Shown: positions 41,456-50,775, counted from the stretch's first letter. The stretch: DNA of 64,000 nt from Paenilisteria riparia FSL S10-1204 (GCF_000525995.1 NZ_AODL01000016.1:24132-88131); one strand, 5' to 3'. A program made the numbers and translations. The notes: generated by a model from the letters alone, not told the origin.

Positions 41456-42733
41456 ATGCATTTCAAGGATTATGAGAGTGCTGTGTCATGGATTCACGGC
41501 ACATTACGTATGGGTATTAAACCAGGGCTTCAACGGATGGAATGGATGCTTGCTAAACTAGACAATCCTCAATTGAAGAACAAATGGGTACATATAGCAG
41601 GGACCAATGGTAAAGGATCTACACTAACATTTATTCGCAATGTACTAGAAAACGCAGGATATCGTGTAGGAACATTTACTTCCCCATATATAGAACAATT
41701 CAATGAACGTCTCTGCATTAATGGAATTCCCATTTCAGATGAATCTATTATTTCCCTATGCAATCGAATCAAACCGCTTGCTGATGAGCTTGAAAACGAA
41801 AGTATTGGCCATCCATCAGAATTTGAAATTATTACAATAATGATGTTTCTTTATTTTGCTGAGTACTCACCGATAGACATAGGTATTGTTGAGGTCGGAT
41901 TAGGAGGCAGACTTGATTCTACAAACGTTATTACACCGCTAATTTCCGTTATTACAACTATTGGGATGGACCATATGGAATTCTTAGGAGATACAATTGA
42001 AAGTATCGCCTCTGAAAAAGCTGGAATCATGAAGCCAGACGTACCTGTTGTCAGCGGTGTAATACAGCCAGAAGTGCGCGCACTGTATAAAAAACGGGCG
42101 GATGAAATGAATTTGAAAATATTTCAGCTTGATACAAATTTTTACGTAGAAAAGATTGATGAACAGCGATTCAACTATGCTTCTCCTCATGTCATAATAG
42201 ATGATATAGAAGTCAGCTTGCTAGGTGACCATCAGCTGAACAATGCTGCAGTAGCTGTTAAGACAATAGAGCTATTGAATCAGTTTGAATATACAACGAC
42301 AACAGAAAATATTAGAATCGGGTTGAAGAATGCTAGCTGGCCTGGACGTATGGAGAAAATTAATGAAAAGCCACTGATATACCTTGACGGTGCGCACAAC
42401 ATAGAAGGAATCAAAGCTTTAGTTAACACAGCAAAAAGTTTTCCTGACCAACAAGTAAAGCTCTTATTTACAGCGATGCGCGATAAGGAATTTGTAGATA
42501 TGATAGCATTATTAAAGCAAATAAGTCGTGCTGATATTTACATTACGACTTTTGACTATCCGAGAGCACTAACAAAAGAAGAAATACAGAATATCGCTAT
42601 AGAAAATAATATACGTGTAGTCTCTGATTGGAAAAAATGGTTAATTGGTGAGAGGCGAAGCTCAGAAGCAATTATTTTGGTAACTGGTTCATTGTATTTT
42701 ATCTCCGATGTAAGAAATTTATTGCTATCTTAA
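41456..42733 (+). CDS. folC: Folylpolyglutamate synthase / dihydrofolate synthase
   Basis: Mur-ligase-like ATPase of 425 residues that adds glutamate to dihydropteroate or folates. It has the P-loop HIAGTNGKGSTLTFI (about residues 46-60), TSPYIEQFNERLCING, EVGLGGRLDSTNVI and TTIGMDHMEFLGDT, with the C-terminal substrate domain containing LDGAHNIEGIKAL. I choose ATG 41456, seven bases after TGGAGG, instead of the in-frame TTG at 41450. It sits between valS and comC, the usual Firmicutes order. Confidence 0.95.
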   Translation: MHFKDYESAVSWIHGTLRMGIKPGLQRMEWMLAKLDNPQLKNKWVHIAGTNGKGSTLTFIRNVLENAGYRVGTFTSPYIEQFNERLCINGIPISDESIISLCNRIKPLADELENESIGHPSEFEIITIMMFLYFAEYSPIDIGIVEVGLGGRLDSTNVITPLISVITTIGMDHMEFLGDTIESIASEKAGIMKPDVPVVSGVIQPEVRALYKKRADEMNLKIFQLDTNFYVEKIDEQRFNYASPHVIIDDIEVSLLGDHQLNNAAVAVKTIELLNQFEYTTTTENIRIGLKNASWPGRMEKINEKPLIYLDGAHNIEGIKALVNTAKSFPDQQVKLLFTAMRDKEFVDMIALLKQISRADIYITTFDYPRALTKEEIQNIAIENNIRVVSDWKKWLIGERRSSEAIILVTGSLYFISDVRNLLLS

Positions 42734-42750
42734 TATGCTTTATACTATAG

Positions 42751-42774
42751 GACTCATATCAGTGAGTCTTTTTT
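42751..42774 (+). terminator. Intrinsic terminator after folC
   Basis: GACTCA pairs with TGAGTC around TATCAG, followed by TTTTTT. The rest of the 237-base gap to comC is A/T-rich with no gene seen. Confidence 0.8.
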
Positions 42775-42970
42775 GTATATTACCTCTTCTAATAAAGCTT
42801 GTAAAATAGTTAAAAAAATTTTTTTTAGAGCTGATTGAGCATACGAAACTCTTTTTTTGCGCTTAACTCTAAAAATAATTTTAGAAGTGATTTATATCTA
42901 ATAATGCATTTTTTGCTATATGACATATTTCTATTTGCGTGCTATATTTCATTAACTAGGAGGCGAGCGA

Positions 42971-43708
42971 ATGGTTTATTTTTATTTAGTGGTATATAGT
43001 ACTATTTTTGCATCTTTTTTACATGTTCTTGGAATGAATGCACCATTGAGTAATACATTTATTCTAAGAGTCTCTTCGCAATGTGATTATTGTGGTAAGA
43101 AGCTAGAAGTGCGCCAGATGATACCGGTTATATCCTTTATTATGCAGAGGGGGAAAAGCACCTGTTGTCATAAACCAATGAATAGAACTTATATACTGGT
43201 AGAACTTATGTCTCCGTTATTTATTTGTTTACTTTATGCATTATACGGTTTTACGGATACATTTTATCTGTATGCAATAGTTTATTCTCTGTTACTGATT
43301 TTATTTGTGAGCGATGTATTGTACCTCTGTATCCCTGATAGCATCTTACTTAGCTATTTTACTATCTCTGCTACATTTTATTTTTATCAAAATCCATCTG
43401 CATTTTTAGAACATTTGTATCAATTAATAATAGGTTTATTTTTATTTCTTTTACTCTATCTGATTGTAAGAAACGGTTTTGGATTCGGAGATATAAAATT
43501 GTTAATTTTACTATGTTTTTTACTTGGTATTAAAGAAGTATTATTGGTCTTTATTATTGCAGTGTTTTCTGGTCTATTGATTATAACCATGGTCTCCTTA
43601 TTTAATCGAAAGCTTAGACAACAAAAAATACCATTTGTGCCGTTCATATTGATTGGTTTTATATTCTCTGCGTTTACGGGGGATTTATTTTGGGTTTTGA
43701 TTTTATAA
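42971..43708 (+). CDS. comC: Type IV prepilin peptidase ComC
   Basis: Membrane aspartyl protease of 245 residues that cleaves and methylates prepilin-like ComG proteins needed for DNA uptake. The N-terminal cytoplasmic domain has QCDYCGKKLEVRQMIPVISF with a CxxC pair; the usual second CxxC is altered to adjacent cysteines (STCCHKP). About six to seven membrane helices follow, with catalytic aspartates in FVSDVLYLCIPD and GFGFGDIKLL. ATG 42971 follows AGGAGGCG. Composition is more A/T-rich than its neighbours. The adjacent cysteines may reflect relaxed constraint or loss of zinc binding. Confidence 0.9.
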   Translation: MVYFYLVVYSTIFASFLHVLGMNAPLSNTFILRVSSQCDYCGKKLEVRQMIPVISFIMQRGKSTCCHKPMNRTYILVELMSPLFICLLYALYGFTDTFYLYAIVYSLLLILFVSDVLYLCIPDSILLSYFTISATFYFYQNPSAFLEHLYQLIIGLFLFLLLYLIVRNGFGFGDIKLLILLCFLLGIKEVLLVFIIAVFSGLLIITMVSLFNRKLRQQKIPFVPFILIGFIFSAFTGDLFWVLIL

Positions 43709-43724
43709 CTGGGGAGGTAAGCTA

Positions 43725-44400
43725 ATGTTTATGAAAGAAATGCCTTATACAGAAAGGCCTAGAGAGCGCTTGCAACAAAAGGGAGTTTCTAGTTTATCCA
43801 ATATAGAACTATTAGCAATTATTCTTGAAACTGGTAGCAAAACGGAATCTGTAGTTGATCTAGCGAACAAAGTTATTACACAGTTTTTAGAACTCTCGGA
43901 AATGAGAAATGTTACGCTTCAAGAACTGATACAAATAAATGGAATCGGAATAGCGAAAGCCGCTAAAGTATTGGCAGCCATCGAATTCAGTAAGCGTATC
44001 GGCCAGCAAAAGGTAATTGAATGTCCAGTTATTAGAGGGCCGCAAGATGGGGCTAACCTTGTCATGAAAGAAATGCGGTACCTGTCTCAAGAGCATTTTC
44101 ACTGTGTTTTTTTTAAGTACAAGAAATAAATTATTGCACCGAGAAACTATTTTTATCGGCAGTCTAAATAGCAGTGTTGTGCACCCACGAGAAATTTTCA
44201 AACAGGCGATGCGTTATTCAGCAGCGAGCATCATGTGTTTTCATAATCATCCCTCTGGTGATGCAAGCCCATCTCACCAAGATATTGCAGTCACTAAACG
44301 CTTAAAAAAAGTAGGTGATTTAATTGGAATTCCTTTGATAGATCACATTATCATTGGGAATAATACCTTTACAAGCCTAAAGCAAGAGGGGTATTTCTAA
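43725..44400 (+). CDS. radC: RadC/JAB-domain DNA repair protein (one-base frameshift in this sequence)
   Basis: RadC-family protein, 224 residues after correction. The N-terminal helix-hairpin-helix region includes [20 protein letters not shown] and [20 protein letters not shown]. The C-terminal JAB/MPN domain has [16 protein letters not shown], the metal-binding HxHxxSGDxxPS motif, and [17 protein letters not shown]. The frame breaks in a T8 run (44107-44114); removing one T restores [16 protein letters not shown]. Its function is uncertain despite the name. ATG 43725 follows GGGGAGG. It precedes mreB; the maf gene found here in Bacillus is absent. Confidence 0.9.
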
Positions 44401-44458
44401 AGAAAAGATAAATATTTTGTCTATCTCATTAAAAATTAATGTCTGTTCTGCTTAGTTA

Positions 44459-44467
44459 TGTTATAAT
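44459..44467 (+). promoter_or_regulatory. Extended -10 promoter before mreB
   Basis: TGT followed by TATAAT (44462-44467), about 175 bases before mreB. No good -35 hexamer is visible. The remainder of the 240-base gap shows no gene. Confidence 0.45.
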
Positions 44468-44640
44468 AAAGTGGTTGTTTATGTGTATCTGTTTTACATA
44501 AAACATCGAGGGATATCAGCATACCTAATTATTATAAAACAATACTTTGGGGCTGGGGAATTTAAGAGCTAATATGGTTAATAGAGAGACAGCAATCATG
44601 AACAAAGTGATAACTAAAGAAGAGAAAAGGAGATTAATAA

Positions 44641-45655
44641 ATGTTTGGATTTGGTAATAAAGATATTGGAATTGACTTAGGTACAGCAAACACTTTAGTT
44701 TATATGAAAGGCAAGAGTATTGTTTTAAGAGAGCCATCTGTTGTCGCCATGAAAAAAGATACACAAGAAATTGTTGCGGTTGGTAGTGAAGCCAAAAGCA
44801 TGATTGGGAGAACACCAGGCAATATCGTTGCAATTCGTCCCATGAAAGATGGTGTTATTGCGGATTACGATACAACAGCAGCGATGATGAAATACTATAT
44901 CCAAAAAGCTAGTAAAGGTGCTAGTGCAAGTAAACCCCGTGTTATGATTTGTGTTCCATCTGGAATTACAGGTGTAGAAAAACGTGCTGTAACAGATGCA
45001 ACTCGTCAAGCAGGAGCTAAAGAAGCCTACACAATTGAAGAACCGTTTGCAGCAGCAATCGGGGCAGGCTTACCTGTTTGGGATCCAACAGGTAGCATGG
45101 TGGTAGATATCGGCGGTGGAACTACGGAAGTTGCAGTAATATCCCTTGGTGGTATTGTGACAAGCCGTTCAGAGCGAACTGCGGGAGACGACATGGACGA
45201 TGCGATCATTAACTTTATCCGCAAGAAATATAACTTATTAATTGGGGATCGAACTGCTGAAACAATCAAGATGGAAATTGGTTCTGCCAATCCTGTTGAC
45301 TTAGGTTTAGAGCCATTTAGTATTCGTGGTCGTGATTTAGTAACTGGTTTACCGAAAACAATCGAAATTTCTCCAGAAGAAATTAGTGAGGCTTTGGCAG
45401 ATACAGTGGCATCTATTATTGATGCAGTAAAAAATACTTTAGAAAATACACCACCAGAACTTTCAGCAGATATTATGGATAAAGGCATCGTATTAACCGG
45501 TGGTGGGGCATTGTTGCGTAACTTAGATTCAGTTATTGCGGAAGAGACAAAAATGCCAGTCATTATTGCAGAGAACCCTTTGGATTGTGTTGCAATAGGT
45601 ACAGGTAAATCATTAGAAAACATGGACTTATACAAAAAGAAAAAAAATGAGCTAA
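44641..45655 (+). CDS. mreB: Rod-shape determining protein MreB (probable one-base insertion at the 3' end)
   Basis: Bacterial actin that organises lateral wall synthesis with MreC and MreD. ATP-binding blocks are [12 protein letters not shown] (about residues 9-20), [13 protein letters not shown] and the [16 protein letters not shown] adenosine motif. As written, the frame runs to 45690 with an unusual tail ([14 protein letters not shown]). An A8 run at 45640-45647 suggests one extra A: removing it gives LYKKKKMS and a stop at 45653-45655. That makes 337 residues, the usual MreB length. I annotate the corrected end. Confidence 0.93.
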
Positions 45656-45733
45656 TGAGACATGTCTATTTTGTAGTCAAGAGTCTGTAGCACAACTATG
45701 AAAGAAGAGGATTGACGAGATGAGGTGTTCATT

Positions 45734-46597
45734 ATGCCGCAGTTTTTCTTAAATAAACGTTTAATTATCTTGTTAGTCTCCATTATTGTTTTAGTGGCGT
45801 TAGTAGGATATTCTCTAAGTGGTAAAAGCAAAGCTTCTTGGCCAGAGCAATTCGTAAAAGATGTCGCAGGCTTTGGAGAAAATATTGTTTCCAAACCAGT
45901 TGGCTTTGCTTCTAGTTTCTTTTCTAGTGCCAGCGATTTGAGAAACGCCTATACTGAGAATGAGCATCTAAAAAAACGTTTAGAAGAATTGGCGCAACTT
46001 GAAAGTAAAGTAGCAGATTTAAGTAAAGAAAACGCAGATTTGAAGAAATCGCTTGATATTGAGGCTGATTTAAGTGATTATAATCCAATTAATGCAACTG
46101 TAATTTCCAGAAATCCAGATGATTGGAATATGCAAGTTCAAATTGATAAAGGGTCTGCCGACGGTGTTAAACCAAATATGGCTGTACGCACACCAGAAGG
46201 TATGATTGGAAAAATTATGAAAACAGGTGCTAAATCCTCTACTGTAAAATTGCTCAGCTCAACAGATGACCGGAACCGAATTTCTGCCATTGTGCAAGGT
46301 AAGGCAACGGCGTATGGAATTATTAATGGGTATGATGCTGAACAACGGCTGTTAGAAATGAAACAATTACCAATAGATCAGAAATTCACTAAAGGTGAGA
46401 AAGTTGTGACTTCTGGGCTTGGCGGCATTTTCCCTTCAGATATTTTTATTGGCACGATTGAGAAGGTAGAAACCGATAAGATGGGTCTATCACAAACTGC
46501 GCTAGTGAAGCCAGGTGCGGATTTGTATGATTTGAGTCACGTTATTGTCTTACAACGTACTTTGGAGGGTGATGGCTCGGAAGGGTCTGGGTCCTGA
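45734..46597 (+). CDS. mreC: Rod-shape determining protein MreC
   Basis: Bitopic membrane protein of 287 residues. A short cytoplasmic basic segment is followed by one transmembrane helix (LIILLVSIIVLVALVGYSL), a coiled coil (about residues 75-115, ENEHLKKRLEELAQLESKVA) and the extracytoplasmic beta-barrel domain with VKLLSSTDDRNRISAIVQG and VVTSGLGGIFPSDIFIGTI. MreC links MreB to wall synthases. I prefer ATG 45734 (MPQFFLNKR) over an in-frame GTG at 45725, which is itself part of the ribosome-binding site. Its stop overlaps the mreD start. Confidence 0.94.
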   Translation: MPQFFLNKRLIILLVSIIVLVALVGYSLSGKSKASWPEQFVKDVAGFGENIVSKPVGFASSFFSSASDLRNAYTENEHLKKRLEELAQLESKVADLSKENADLKKSLDIEADLSDYNPINATVISRNPDDWNMQVQIDKGSADGVKPNMAVRTPEGMIGKIMKTGAKSSTVKLLSSTDDRNRISAIVQGKATAYGIINGYDAEQRLLEMKQLPIDQKFTKGEKVVTSGLGGIFPSDIFIGTIEKVETDKMGLSQTALVKPGADLYDLSHVIVLQRTLEGDGSEGSGS

Positions 46598-47121
46598 TGA
46601 ATACGAGGAAAGTAATCGTAATGCCACTCATTGCAATAGGAATCTTTATTTTGGAAGGAGTTACTAGCCTTCAATTTGGGCATGCATTTTTTGGAGATCA
46701 GAGGTTTTTCATTCCACATTTTTTAATTGTTATGCTAGTCATGATGACAACATTCTATAATCGAAACATGACGCTGATTTATGCTTTCATACTAGGAATA
46801 GTTTTTGATATTTATTACACAGACGTGCTAGGTGTCTATTTTGCGATATTCCCGTTTATCGTTTATTTGACGGATAAACTTATGAAAGTACTTCAAAATA
46901 ATATTCTACTTGTTGGCTTAGTAACTGTTTTTAACGTAATGCTCACCGAATGCTTAGTGTATGGCTTCTACCTACTTATTGGTGGAACTGATATGACCTT
47001 CACGACATTTGCTGATCAGCGTTTATGGACGACTATTTTGTTAAACCTGGCTTTCTTCCTGATTCTTTTCTTTCCTTTTAGAAGTTTTCTCTTGAAATTA
47101 AAGGAAAGTGACAGGATGTAA
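46597..47121 (+). CDS. mreD: Rod-shape determining protein MreD
   Basis: A 174-residue polytopic membrane protein with about five hydrophobic helices, part of the elongasome with MreB and MreC. It is recognisable by its size, position and family pattern (LIYAFILGIVFDIYYTDVLG, then YFAIFPFIVYLTDKL). ATG 46597 overlaps the mreC TGA by one base, implying translational coupling. A hairpin follows before minC. Confidence 0.9.
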   Translation: MNTRKVIVMPLIAIGIFILEGVTSLQFGHAFFGDQRFFIPHFLIVMLVMMTTFYNRNMTLIYAFILGIVFDIYYTDVLGVYFAIFPFIVYLTDKLMKVLQNNILLVGLVTVFNVMLTECLVYGFYLLIGGTDMTFTTFADQRLWTTILLNLAFFLILFFPFRSFLLKLKESDRM

Positions 47122-47129
47122 TATTAATC

Positions 47130-47170
47130 CTATATCAGTCTGTTTACTAATTGTCTGCGGACTGATATAG
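47130..47170 (+). terminator. Hairpin between mreD and minC
   Basis: CTATATCAGTC (47130-47140) pairs perfectly with GACTGATATAG (47160-47170), followed by TTTAATTTA. It probably reduces read-through from mreBCD into minCD. Confidence 0.6.
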
Positions 47171-47227
47171 TTTAATTTAGAGCTATGTCTTAACCCAAAA
47201 ATATTAATGGCTGTGAGGTGAGGTAAG

Positions 47228-47902
47228 TTGAAGAGATATATCCAAATAAAAGGGACGAAAGACGGTATTAGCATCTTTCTCAATGATGTAGCTAGTATAG
47301 CTGAGCTTGAAAACGGTTTGATACAACACCTTAAGGAGCAGCAAACTGTAATGCAAGACCAGAAGCTAGCCGTCCAAGTACATATAGGAAATCGCCTTTT
47401 TACAGAAGAAGAAGAGCAGAAAATTAAGGCTATCATTCAAGAGAATAGCCAAATGGAAGTTAAGGGATTTACAAGTAATGTAATGACGAAACAAGCAGCG
47501 AAGAAATGGAAAGAGGCCGAACAAATATTTTCATTGGCTACAGTGGTTCGCTCAGGTCAAGTGATTAATGTACCAGGTGACCTGCTACTTGTAGGGGATG
47601 TCAATCCTGGTGGAGCTATTCGCTCAACTGGAAATGTATATATACTGGGTAACGTGAAAGGTATTATTCATGCCGGGATTGGTGGCGATAAGAAAGCTGT
47701 GGTTACTGGGAAATTCCAATATCCGTCACAAATTAGAATTGCAGATGAAATACTTAGTTTTGATGATGAGGAAAGTAAAAACAAAGTGGAAGAGAATATT
47801 TTCACTGCCTATTTGGATGACAAGAATAAGCTAATGATTGATAGCTTACAGATTTTAAGAAAAATTAGACCGGAAATTTCTAATTTTCAAGGAGGGCAAT
47901 AA
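47228..47902 (+). CDS. minC: Septum site-determining protein MinC
   Basis: FtsZ-assembly inhibitor of 224 residues that acts with MinD to block division at the poles. The N-terminal domain opens KRYIQIKGTKDGISIFL; the C-terminal beta-helix domain has SGQVINVPGDLLLVGDVNPG and GAIRSTGNVYILGNVKGIIH. It ends RPEISNFQGGQ. The start is TTG 47228, with GAGGTGAGG upstream. minD starts two bases after its stop. Confidence 0.95.
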   Translation: MKRYIQIKGTKDGISIFLNDVASIAELENGLIQHLKEQQTVMQDQKLAVQVHIGNRLFTEEEEQKIKAIIQENSQMEVKGFTSNVMTKQAAKKWKEAEQIFSLATVVRSGQVINVPGDLLLVGDVNPGGAIRSTGNVYILGNVKGIIHAGIGGDKKAVVTGKFQYPSQIRIADEILSFDDEESKNKVEENIFTAYLDDKNKLMIDSLQILRKIRPEISNFQGGQ

Positions 47903-47904
47903 TC

Positions 47905-48705
47905 ATGGGTGAGGCTATAGTAATAACTTCAGGAAAAGGTGGCGTTGGTAAAACAACGACGACGGCCAACCTAGGAACAGCACTTGCATTGCAAGGAAAG
48001 AAAGTGTGCTTAGTCGATATGGATATCGGACTTCGAAATTTAGATGTTGTGCTTGGTTTGGAGAATCGAATTATTTATGATCTTGTGGACGTTGTAGAGG
48101 GGCGTTGCAAGCTGCATCAAGCGGTTATTAAGGATAAACGTTTCGACGATTTGCTGTTTCTGCTACCAGCAGCTCAAACGACGGATAAGAGTGCTGTGAC
48201 TGGAGAGCAAATGAAAGAACTTATCGCACAAATGAAGCCTGACTATGACTTTATCTTAATCGATTGTCCGGCAGGAATTGAGCAAGGATATAAGAATGCT
48301 GTTGCTGGTGCTGATCGTGCTTTAGTTGTTACGACGCCTGAAATTTCGGCGGTTCGTGATGCTGACAGGATTATTGGCTTGCTAGAGCAAGAAGAGATTG
48401 AAGCACCAAAACTTATTATTAATCGTATCCGGACGCAGATGATGCGCAATGGAGAAGTGATGGATATTGATGAGATAACGACACATTTGTCAATTGAGTT
48501 GATAGGAATTATTATTGATGATGATGAGGTTATTAAGTCGTCCAATAGTGGAGAACCTGTTGCAATGCAAGCCAGTAACAGGGCAAGTATCGGGTACAGA
48601 AATATTGCGCGTAGACTTTTAGGAGAATCTATTCCGCTAATGTCTATTGACGAGCAGAAACAAGGATTTTTCAGTAAGCTAAAGGGTTTATTTGGCGCTA
48701 ATTAA
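47905..48705 (+). CDS. minD: Septum site-determining ATPase MinD
   Basis: ParA/MinD-type ATPase, 266 residues, that recruits MinC to the membrane. The deviant Walker A is SGKGGVGKTTTTANLG (about residues 9-24), followed by DMDIGLRNLDVVLGLENR and DFILIDCPAGIE. The C-terminal GFFSKLKGLFGAN is the expected amphipathic membrane-targeting helix. The start ATG 47905 has GGAGGG within the end of minC. In Bacillus, spoIVFA/FB would follow; here a terminator and an unrelated gene follow. Confidence 0.97.
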   Translation: MGEAIVITSGKGGVGKTTTTANLGTALALQGKKVCLVDMDIGLRNLDVVLGLENRIIYDLVDVVEGRCKLHQAVIKDKRFDDLLFLLPAAQTTDKSAVTGEQMKELIAQMKPDYDFILIDCPAGIEQGYKNAVAGADRALVVTTPEISAVRDADRIIGLLEQEEIEAPKLIINRIRTQMMRNGEVMDIDEITTHLSIELIGIIIDDDEVIKSSNSGEPVAMQASNRASIGYRNIARRLLGESIPLMSIDEQKQGFFSKLKGLFGAN

Positions 48706-48717
48706 TTTACAGATGAC

Positions 48718-48772
48718 AAAAGTTGGATATATTAGTCAGGAACAGATTTCTTGATTAATGACCAACTTTTTT
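48718..48772 (+). terminator. Terminator or attenuator between minD and the unknown HTH gene
   Basis: AAAAGTTGG (48718-48726) pairs with CCAACTTTT (48762-48770), with an inner stem ATTAGTCA / TGATTAAT, and ends in TTTTTT. It lies only about 20 bases before the next start codon. Confidence 0.8.
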
Positions 48773-48792
48773 GCTACAAGGAGGAGAACTTC

Positions 48793-49422
48793 ATGGATAC
48801 GTTGGATAGAACTAGTGCGCAGACGATTATGGCATTTTACGAGGATAGAAATCCCTTACCTTTTGAAAAACGGTATAGAATGCTTTGCCTAAAGACGATT
48901 AATCATGTTTTGACGCATACAGATTGGTTATCTGAGGACGAATGGAGGGCAGCAGTTGCCACTTCGAGTTATATGCATTTGTCGCCAGCTAATAAGCAAG
49001 CTTTTTTTGATAAGTTTGTCTCATCTTATGATTTGAAGAAAAGTGAACTCTATGCGTGGGAAAGAGCGATTGGAGACAGCAAGGTCGAGCATGAGGTTGT
49101 CGAAAGACTACGACCTTTTAAAATAGAAGATGTTATTACAAGTTCGAACGAGGTAGCCAAGAGGTATACACCAGAAGTTGCTATGGAGATGGAGCAAATG
49201 CTACGCCACTTTTTTGATACATATCCAAAATCCATTAAAAGTAATGTAAATTATAAATCTATTGTTGGAGCAGTGGAATATGCTGTTATTGTGAGGGGGT
49301 ATCCTGAACTAAAGGATTTTGATCAGCAGGAACTGGCGGATAGATATGAGGTTTCGAAAAATTCTATTGGTATTTGGCATCGAAATATAAAAAAATATTG
49401 TATTCGGGAGGCTTGGCATTGA
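48793..49422 (+). CDS. Unrecognised 209-residue protein with C-terminal helix-turn-helix, coupled to rng
   Basis: I do not recognise this gene. It is soluble, charged and mostly helical in appearance. Near the C-terminus, SIVGAVEYAVIVRGYPELKD followed by FDQQELADRYEVSKNSIGIW and HRNIKKYC resembles a helix-turn-helix at the end of a cyclin-like or TFIIB-like fold. A DNA- or RNA-binding role is possible but unproven. ATG 48793 is chosen because AAGGAGGAG lies just upstream; an earlier in-frame ATG at 48751 lies within the preceding terminator hairpin. The TGA stop (49420-49422) overlaps the TTG start of rng (49419-49421), so the two are probably co-translated. It occupies the place of spoIVFA/FB in Bacillus. 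Confidence 0.8.
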   Translation: MDTLDRTSAQTIMAFYEDRNPLPFEKRYRMLCLKTINHVLTHTDWLSEDEWRAAVATSSYMHLSPANKQAFFDKFVSSYDLKKSELYAWERAIGDSKVEHEVVERLRPFKIEDVITSSNEVAKRYTPEVAMEMEQMLRHFFDTYPKSIKSNVNYKSIVGAVEYAVIVRGYPELKDFDQQELADRYEVSKNSIGIWHRNIKKYCIREAWH

Positions 49423-50765
49423 GAATAGTTGTTAATGCTGTGGGTAGAGAAAAACGTGTGGCTTTTTTAGACGGCAACCAATTAATAGACTTAGGGATTC
49501 TGCGCCCGTCAAATGAACCACAAGTTTCAGATATTTATTTAGGTACGATTGTAAAAATAGATCAGAAGTTAAAAACAGCTTTTGTAAACATTGGCTACAA
49601 AGAAAATGCGTTCATACATTTGAAAGATATTCCAGTGACGTTTGCATTACATGAGGGTTTGAGATTACCAGTGCAAGTGAAGCGTGAAGGTAATGCAACC
49701 AAAGCTGCCTTATTAACTGGCATTATTGAATTATCGAAGAGCGCGCTTGTATATAGTTATGGTAGCACATTTGTCGCAGTGTCCAGAAAAATTCCGATGC
49801 CAGAAAAAGAGGCAATTCAACGACAAATAGCCCCACTGTTAAGCGAGCAAGAAGGTGTCATTGTTCGTTCAGCGGCGATTGATATACCGTTTGAAGAATT
49901 AGAGCAAATGCTAAACAAAGCGCGGCAGGAAATGCAAGGTATTTTAGCTAATAAGAAAGGCGCGAATCGGAAATTATACAGCGCGACGGAAAGTGTTGCA
50001 TCGTTTTTACATAAACATCCACTTGCAACGAGTGATGCAGAAATTATTTGTGATGACACAGAATGTTATCAGCAATTGAAAACATTATTTACGAATGTTA
50101 CGCTATTCCGTGAAAAAGGTGCCATTTTTTCGACATACAATTTAGAAGTTGCAATGAATCGTTTACTTCGGCCAACTGTTTTTTTGAGCAATGGAACTTC
50201 TTTAGTCATCGAAAAAACAGAAGCTATGTGGGTTATTGACATCAATTCGGGTAACTATAAAGGAAGGAGCGATCATATTGCCGCGTCTGTTAATTTATCT
50301 ACAGTGAACGAAATTGGACGTCAAATGAAATTGCGTAATATGAGTGGTCTAATTTTAATTGATTTTATGAGCGGTATGGATAAACAACAGCTAGTAACTT
50401 TGCGTGCGCGTATGGAGGAAATGGCAGCTTTAGATCAGACAACGATGCGTGTGGAGGCTCTCTCAGAGAGTGGTTTGATGCAATTGACAAGACGGAAGCG
50501 TCAGAAGTCATTGCTGGAGGAAATGCATTGCACTTGTCCCGTTTGTGAAGGAACCGGATTTGTGGCTTCAGCGCAGACACTTATTTATCAGATGGAACGG
50601 GAGCTTCAAGGTGTTTTTGCAAGTAATCCTAGTTATGTAGCTGTAACTGTTACAATGGATGTAATGGATGCCTTTTTGGATGAAATTGCGTTTGATGGAG
50701 AGATTGATTGGATGATAGCGGATGATGTAAAACCGTTTTATCGGATTTCGCAAGTAGAACATTAG
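49419..50765 (+). CDS. rng: Ribonuclease E/G family protein
   Basis: A 448-residue RNase E/G-type endoribonuclease for RNA processing or turnover. It begins MRIVVNAVGREKRVAFLDGN. An S1-like domain follows (DIYLGTIVKIDQKLKTAFVN, ENAFIHLKDIP). The catalytic region has IDINSGNY and ILIDFMSGMD, whose aspartates bind Mg, and the zinc-link cysteines lie in CTCPVCEGTGF near the C-terminus. It has RNase G-like length without the scaffold tail of RNase E. The start is TTG 49419 with GGGAGGC upstream, overlapping the stop of the preceding gene. Confidence 0.92.
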   Translation: MRIVVNAVGREKRVAFLDGNQLIDLGILRPSNEPQVSDIYLGTIVKIDQKLKTAFVNIGYKENAFIHLKDIPVTFALHEGLRLPVQVKREGNATKAALLTGIIELSKSALVYSYGSTFVAVSRKIPMPEKEAIQRQIAPLLSEQEGVIVRSAAIDIPFEELEQMLNKARQEMQGILANKKGANRKLYSATESVASFLHKHPLATSDAEIICDDTECYQQLKTLFTNVTLFREKGAIFSTYNLEVAMNRLLRPTVFLSNGTSLVIEKTEAMWVIDINSGNYKGRSDHIAASVNLSTVNEIGRQMKLRNMSGLILIDFMSGMDKQQLVTLRARMEEMAALDQTTMRVEALSESGLMQLTRRKRQKSLLEEMHCTCPVCEGTGFVASAQTLIYQMERELQGVFASNPSYVAVTVTMDVMDAFLDEIAFDGEIDWMIADDVKPFYRISQVEH

Positions 50766-50775
50766 AGAGAGCTAG

